In this document: positions 59,530 through 64,000 of the stretch, one piece after another | Layout of the letters: the number at the start of each line of letters is the position of its first letter | Position numbering within the stretch: position 1 is the first letter of the stretch | Origin: Prosapia bicincta | Taxonomy: Eukaryota > Arthropoda > Insecta > Hemiptera > Cercopidae | Direction: 5' to 3' | Assembly (NCBI GenBank): GCA_036971475.1 | Contig: JBAIZL010000007.1 | Coordinates: 26,716,947 to 26,780,946, forward strand | Length of the DNA: 64,000 bases | Notes under the pieces: model-generated | What the model was told of the DNA's origin: nothing | Database searches by the model: none | What the model saw: only the letters and a program-made list of their open reading frames with translations | Position numbers and translations under genes: made by a program

Positions 59530-62500
59530 AGAATGCTTCTTAACAGAAGTTATATGAGGCCATGTCAGCAGCCGGTTAGGTACTACGCTAATGTGGGCTC
59601 TGCAGCACATGTATACATTATAGCAGTTAAGGTGGATTATATAAGAAGAATGCTGCTTTACAGAAGTTAAATCAGGCCATGTCAGAAGCCGGTTAGGTAC
59701 TATGCTAATGTGGGCTCTGCAGCACATATATACATTATAGCAGTTAAGGTGGATTATATAAGAAGAATACTACTTTACAGAAGATATATCAGGCCATGTC
59801 AGCAGTCGGTTAGGTACTACGCTAATGTGGGCTCTGCAGCACATCTTTACATTATAGCAGCTAAGGTGGATTATATAAGAAGAATACTACTTTACAGAAG
59901 TTATATCAGGCCATGCCAGCAGTCGGTTAGGTACAATGCTAATGTGGGCTCTGCAGCACATCTTTACATTATAGCAGCTAAGGTGGATTATATAAGAAGA
60001 ATACTACTTTACAGAAGTTATATCAAGTAATGTCAGCAGCCGGTTAGGTACTATGCTAATGTGGGCTCTGCAGCACATGTATACATTAAAGCAGCTAAGG
60101 TGGATTATATAAGAAGAATACTACTTTACAGAAGTTATATCAGGTAATGTCAGCAGTCGGTTAGGTACTATGCTAATGTGGGCTCTGCAGCACATGTATA
60201 CATTAAAGCAGCTTAGGTGGATTATATAAGAAGAATACTACTTTACAGAAGTTATATCAGGTAATGTCAGCAGTCGGTTAGGTACTATGCTAATGTGGGC
60301 TCTGCAGCACATCTTTACATTAAAGCAGCTAAGGTGGATTATATAAGAAGAATACTACTTAACAGAAGTTATATGAGGCCATGTCAGCAAGCGGTTAGGT
60401 ACAATGCTAATGTGGGCTCTGCAGCACATGTATACATTAAAGCAGCTAAGGTGGATTATATAAGAAGAATACTACTTTACAGAAGTTATATCAGGTAATG
60501 TCAGCAGTCGGTTAGGTACTATGCTAATGTGGGCTCTGCAGCACATCTTTACATTAAAGCAGCTAAGGTGGATTATATAGGAAGAATGCTGCTTTACAGA
60601 AGTTATATCAGGCCATGTCAGCAGTCGGTTAGGTACTATGCTAATGTGGGCTCTGCAGCACATGTATACATTAAAGCAGCTAAGGTGGATTATATAAGAA
60701 GGATACTACTTTACAGAAGTTATATCAGGCCATGTCAGCAGTCGGTTAGGTACTATGCTAATGTGGGCTCTGCAGCACATGTATACATTAAAGCAGCTAA
60801 GGTGGATTATATAAGAAGAATACTACTTTACAGAAGTTATATCAGGTAATGTCAGCAGTCGGTTAGGTACTATGCTAATGTGGGCTCTGCAGCACATGTA
60901 TACATTAAAGCAGCTAAGGTGGATTATATAAGAAGAATACTACTTTACAGAAGTTATATCAGGTAATGTCAGCAGTCGGTTAGGTACTATGCTAATGTGG
61001 GCTCTGCAGCACATGTATACATTAAAGCAGCTAAGGTGGATTATATAGGAAGAATGCTGCTTTACAGAAGTTATATCAGGCAATGTCAGCAGCCGGTTAG
61101 GTACTATGCTAATGTGGGCTCTGCAGCACATGTATACATTAAAGCAGCTAAGGTGGATTATATAGGAACAATGCTGCTTTACAGAAGTTATATCACGCCA
61201 TGTCAGCAGTCGGTTAGGTACTATGCTAATGTGGGCTCTGCAGCACATGTATACATTAAAGCAGCTAAGGTGGATTATATAAGAAGAATACTACTTTACA
61301 GAAGTTATATCAGGTAATGTCAGCAGTCGGTTAGGTACTTTGCTAATGTGGGCTCTGCAGCACATGTATACATTAAAGCAGCTAAGGTGGATTATATAAG
61401 AAGAATACTACTTTACAGAAGTTATATCAGGCCATGTCAGCAGTCGGTTAGGTACTATGCTAATGTGGGCTCTGCAGCACATCTTTACATTAAAGCAGCT
61501 AAGGTGAATTATATAAGAAGAATACTACTTTACAGAAGTTATATCAGGCCATGTCAGCAGTCGGTTAGGTACTATGCTAATGTGGGCTCTGCAGCACATG
61601 TATACATTAAAGCAGCTAAGGTGAATTATATAAGAAGAATACTACTTTACAGAAGTTATATCAGGCCATGTCAGCAGTCGGTTAGGTACTATGCTAATGT
61701 GGGCTCTGCAGCACATGTATACATTAAAGCAGCTAAGGTGGATTATATAGGAAGAATGCTGCTTTACAGAAGTTATATCAGGCAATGTCAGCAGTCGGTT
61801 AGGTACAATGCTAATGTGGGCTCTGCAGCACATCTTTACATTAAAGCAGCTAAGGTGGATTATATAAGAAGAATACTACTTTACAGAAGTTATATCAGGC
61901 CATGTCAGCAGTCGGTTAGGTACTATGCTAATGTGGGCTCTGCAGCACATGTATACATTAAAGCAGCTAAGGTGGATTATATAGGAAGAATACTACTTTA
62001 CAGAAGTTATATCAGGCAATGTCAGCAGCCGGTTAGGTACTATGCTAATGTGGGCTCTGCAGCACATCTTTACATTAAAGCAGCTAAGGTGGATTATATA
62101 GGAAGAATACTACTTTACAGAAGTTATATCAGGCAATGTCAGCAGCCGGTTAGGTACTATGCTAATGTGGGCTCTGCAGCACATGTATACATTAAAGCAG
62201 CTAAGGTGGATTATATAGGAAGAATACTACTTTACAGAAGTTATATCAGGCAATGTCAGCAGCCGGTTAGGTACTATGCTAATGTGGGCTCTGCAGCACA
62301 TCTTTACATTAAAGCAGCTAAGGTGGATTATATAAGAAGAATACTACTTTACAGAAGTTATATCAGGCCATGTCAGCAGTCGGTTAGGTACTATGCTAAT
62401 GTGGGCTCTGCAGCACATGTATACATTAAAGCAGCTAAGGTGGATTATATAGGAAGAATGCTGCTTTACAGAAGTTATATCAGGCCATGTCAGCAGCCGG

Positions 62501-64000
62501 TTAGGTACTATGCTAATGTGGGCTCTGCAGCACATGTATACATTAAAGCAGCTAAGGTGGATTATATAAGAAGAATACTACTTTTACAGAAGTTATATCA
62601 GGCCATGTCAGCAGTCGGTTAGGTACTTTGCTAATGAGGGCTCTGCAGCACATCTTTACATTAAAGCAGCTAAAGTGGATTATATAAGAAGAATACTACT
62701 TTACAGAAGTTATATCAGGCCATGTCAGCAGTCGGTTAGGTACTATGCTAATGTGGGCTCTGCAGCACATCTTTACATTAAAGCAGCTAAGGTGGATTAT
62801 ATAAGAAGAATGCTGCTTTACAGAAGTTATATCAGGCCATGTCAGCAGTCGGTTAGGTACTATGCTAATGTGGGCTCTGCAGCACATCTTTACATTAAAG
62901 CAGTTAAGGTGGATTATATAGGAAGAATGCTGCTTTACAGAAGTTATATCAGGCCATGTCAGCAGTCGGTTAGGTACTATGCTAATGTGGGCTCTGCAGC
63001 ACATGTATACATTAAAGCAGCTAAGGTGGATTATATAGGAAGAATGCTGCTTTACAGAAGTTATATCAGGCAATGTCAGCAGCCGGGTAGGTACTATGCT
63101 AATGTGGGCTCTGCAGCACATGTATACATTAAAGAAGCTAAGGTGGATTATATAGGAAGAATGCTGCTTTACAGAAGTTATATCAGGCCATGTTAGCAGT
63201 CGGTTAGGTACTATGCTAATGTGGGCTCTGCAGCACATCTTTACATTAAAGCAGCTAAGGTGGATTATATAGGAAGAATGCTGCTTTACAGAAGTTGTAT
63301 CAGGCAATGTCAGCAGCCGGTTAGGTACTATGTTAATGTGGGCTCTGCAGCACATCTTTACATTAAAGCAGCTAAGGTGGATTATATAGGAAGAATGCTG
63401 CTTTACAGAAGTTGTATCAGGCAATGTCAGCAGCCGGTTAGGTACTATGCTAATGTGGGCTCTACAGCACATCTTTACATTAAAGCAGCTAAGGTGGATT
63501 ATATAGGAAGAATGCTGCTTTACTGAAGTTATATCAGGCCATGTCAGCAGTCGGTTAGGTACAATGCTAATTTGGGCTCTGCAGCACATCTTTCCATTAA
63601 AGCAGCTAAGGTGGATTATATAGGAAGAATGCTGCTTTACAGAAGTTATATCAGGCCATGCCAGCAGTCGGTTAGGTACAATGCTAATGTGGGCTCTGCA
63701 GCACATCTTTACATTAAAGCAGCTAAGGTGGATTATATAGGAAGAATGCTGCTTTACTGAAGTTATATCAGGCCATGTCAGCAGTCGGTTAGGTACAATG
63801 CTAATTTGGGCTCTGCAGCACATCTTTACATTAAAGCAGCTAAGGTGGATTATATAGGAAGAATGCTGCTTTACAGAAGTTATATCAGGCCATGCCAGCA
63901 GTCGGTTAGGTACTACGCTAATGAGGGCTCTGCAGCACATCTTTACAATAAAGCAGTTAAGGTGGATTATATAGGACGAATGCTGCTTTACAGAACTTAT
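59530..64000. repeat. 117-bp satellite array (about 38 copies), runs off the window
   Basis: Monomer TATGCTAATGTGGGCTCTGC ... AGCAGTCGGTTAGGTAC, 117 bp (39 codons). Because the period is a multiple of three, stop-free monomers give long frames on both strands: plus 61348-62622 (424 codons of a GSAAHVYIKAAKV repeat) and minus 62696-63940 (414 codons of a MCCRAHISIVPNRLLTW repeat). Alternating variants: CATGTATAC/CATCTTTAC, ATAAGAAGAATACTAC/ATAGGAAGAATGCTGC, GGCCATG/GGTAATG. No homology to a known protein is recognised. Confidence 0.96.

Overview
This window is eukaryotic nuclear DNA, very AT-rich and made almost entirely of repeats. It is most likely from an arthropod, probably an insect. The reasons are the mix of decayed mariner/IS630-type transposons, Jockey-like LINE remnants, Penelope-like retroelements (PLEs) with GIY-YIG endonucleases, and large satellite arrays. 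The species cannot be read from the sequence.

Only one host gene is supported: the last two coding exons of a calcineurin B homologous protein (CHP1-like, EF-hand) on the minus strand. They lie at 58532-58625 and 44979-45123 and are joined by a phase-2 intron of about 13.4 kb. That intron holds a 26-bp minisatellite near its 3' end, a 33-bp minisatellite near its 5' end, several mariner-type transposons, PLE pieces and a LINE remnant. The next upstream exon is not in the window; the preceding intron runs into a 117-bp satellite that reaches the window end.

Layout: 1-2600 short tandem repeats, a transposase relic, huge (TG)n/(TA)n tracts and foldback elements; 3380-9870 an 85-bp satellite with higher-order structure; 11565-15545 AT-rich satellites of 187 and 144 bp; 18815-20508 a 29-bp satellite; 20780-21110 a LINE relic; 21760-25830 a decayed mariner whose middle has been amplified into a 129-bp satellite; 26170-29095 an 89-bp satellite; 29225-33340 PLE fragments and hammerhead-like motifs; 33518-37653 a near-perfect palindrome of two PLE copies joined head to head; 37705-40345 a string of smaller head-to-head PLE foldbacks separated by (TA)n; 41130-58500 the gene end, its long intron and 3' flank; 59530-64000 the 117-bp satellite.

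The most interesting threads are three. First, a satellite that visibly originated inside a single transposase gene. Second, a set of PLE families whose copies are repeatedly head-to-head foldbacks with each 3' end abutting (TA)n. Third, hammerhead-ribozyme cores recurring in those elements, one fully paired and one overlapping the end of an endonuclease reading frame, most followed by a self-complementary helix III suited to dimeric folding.
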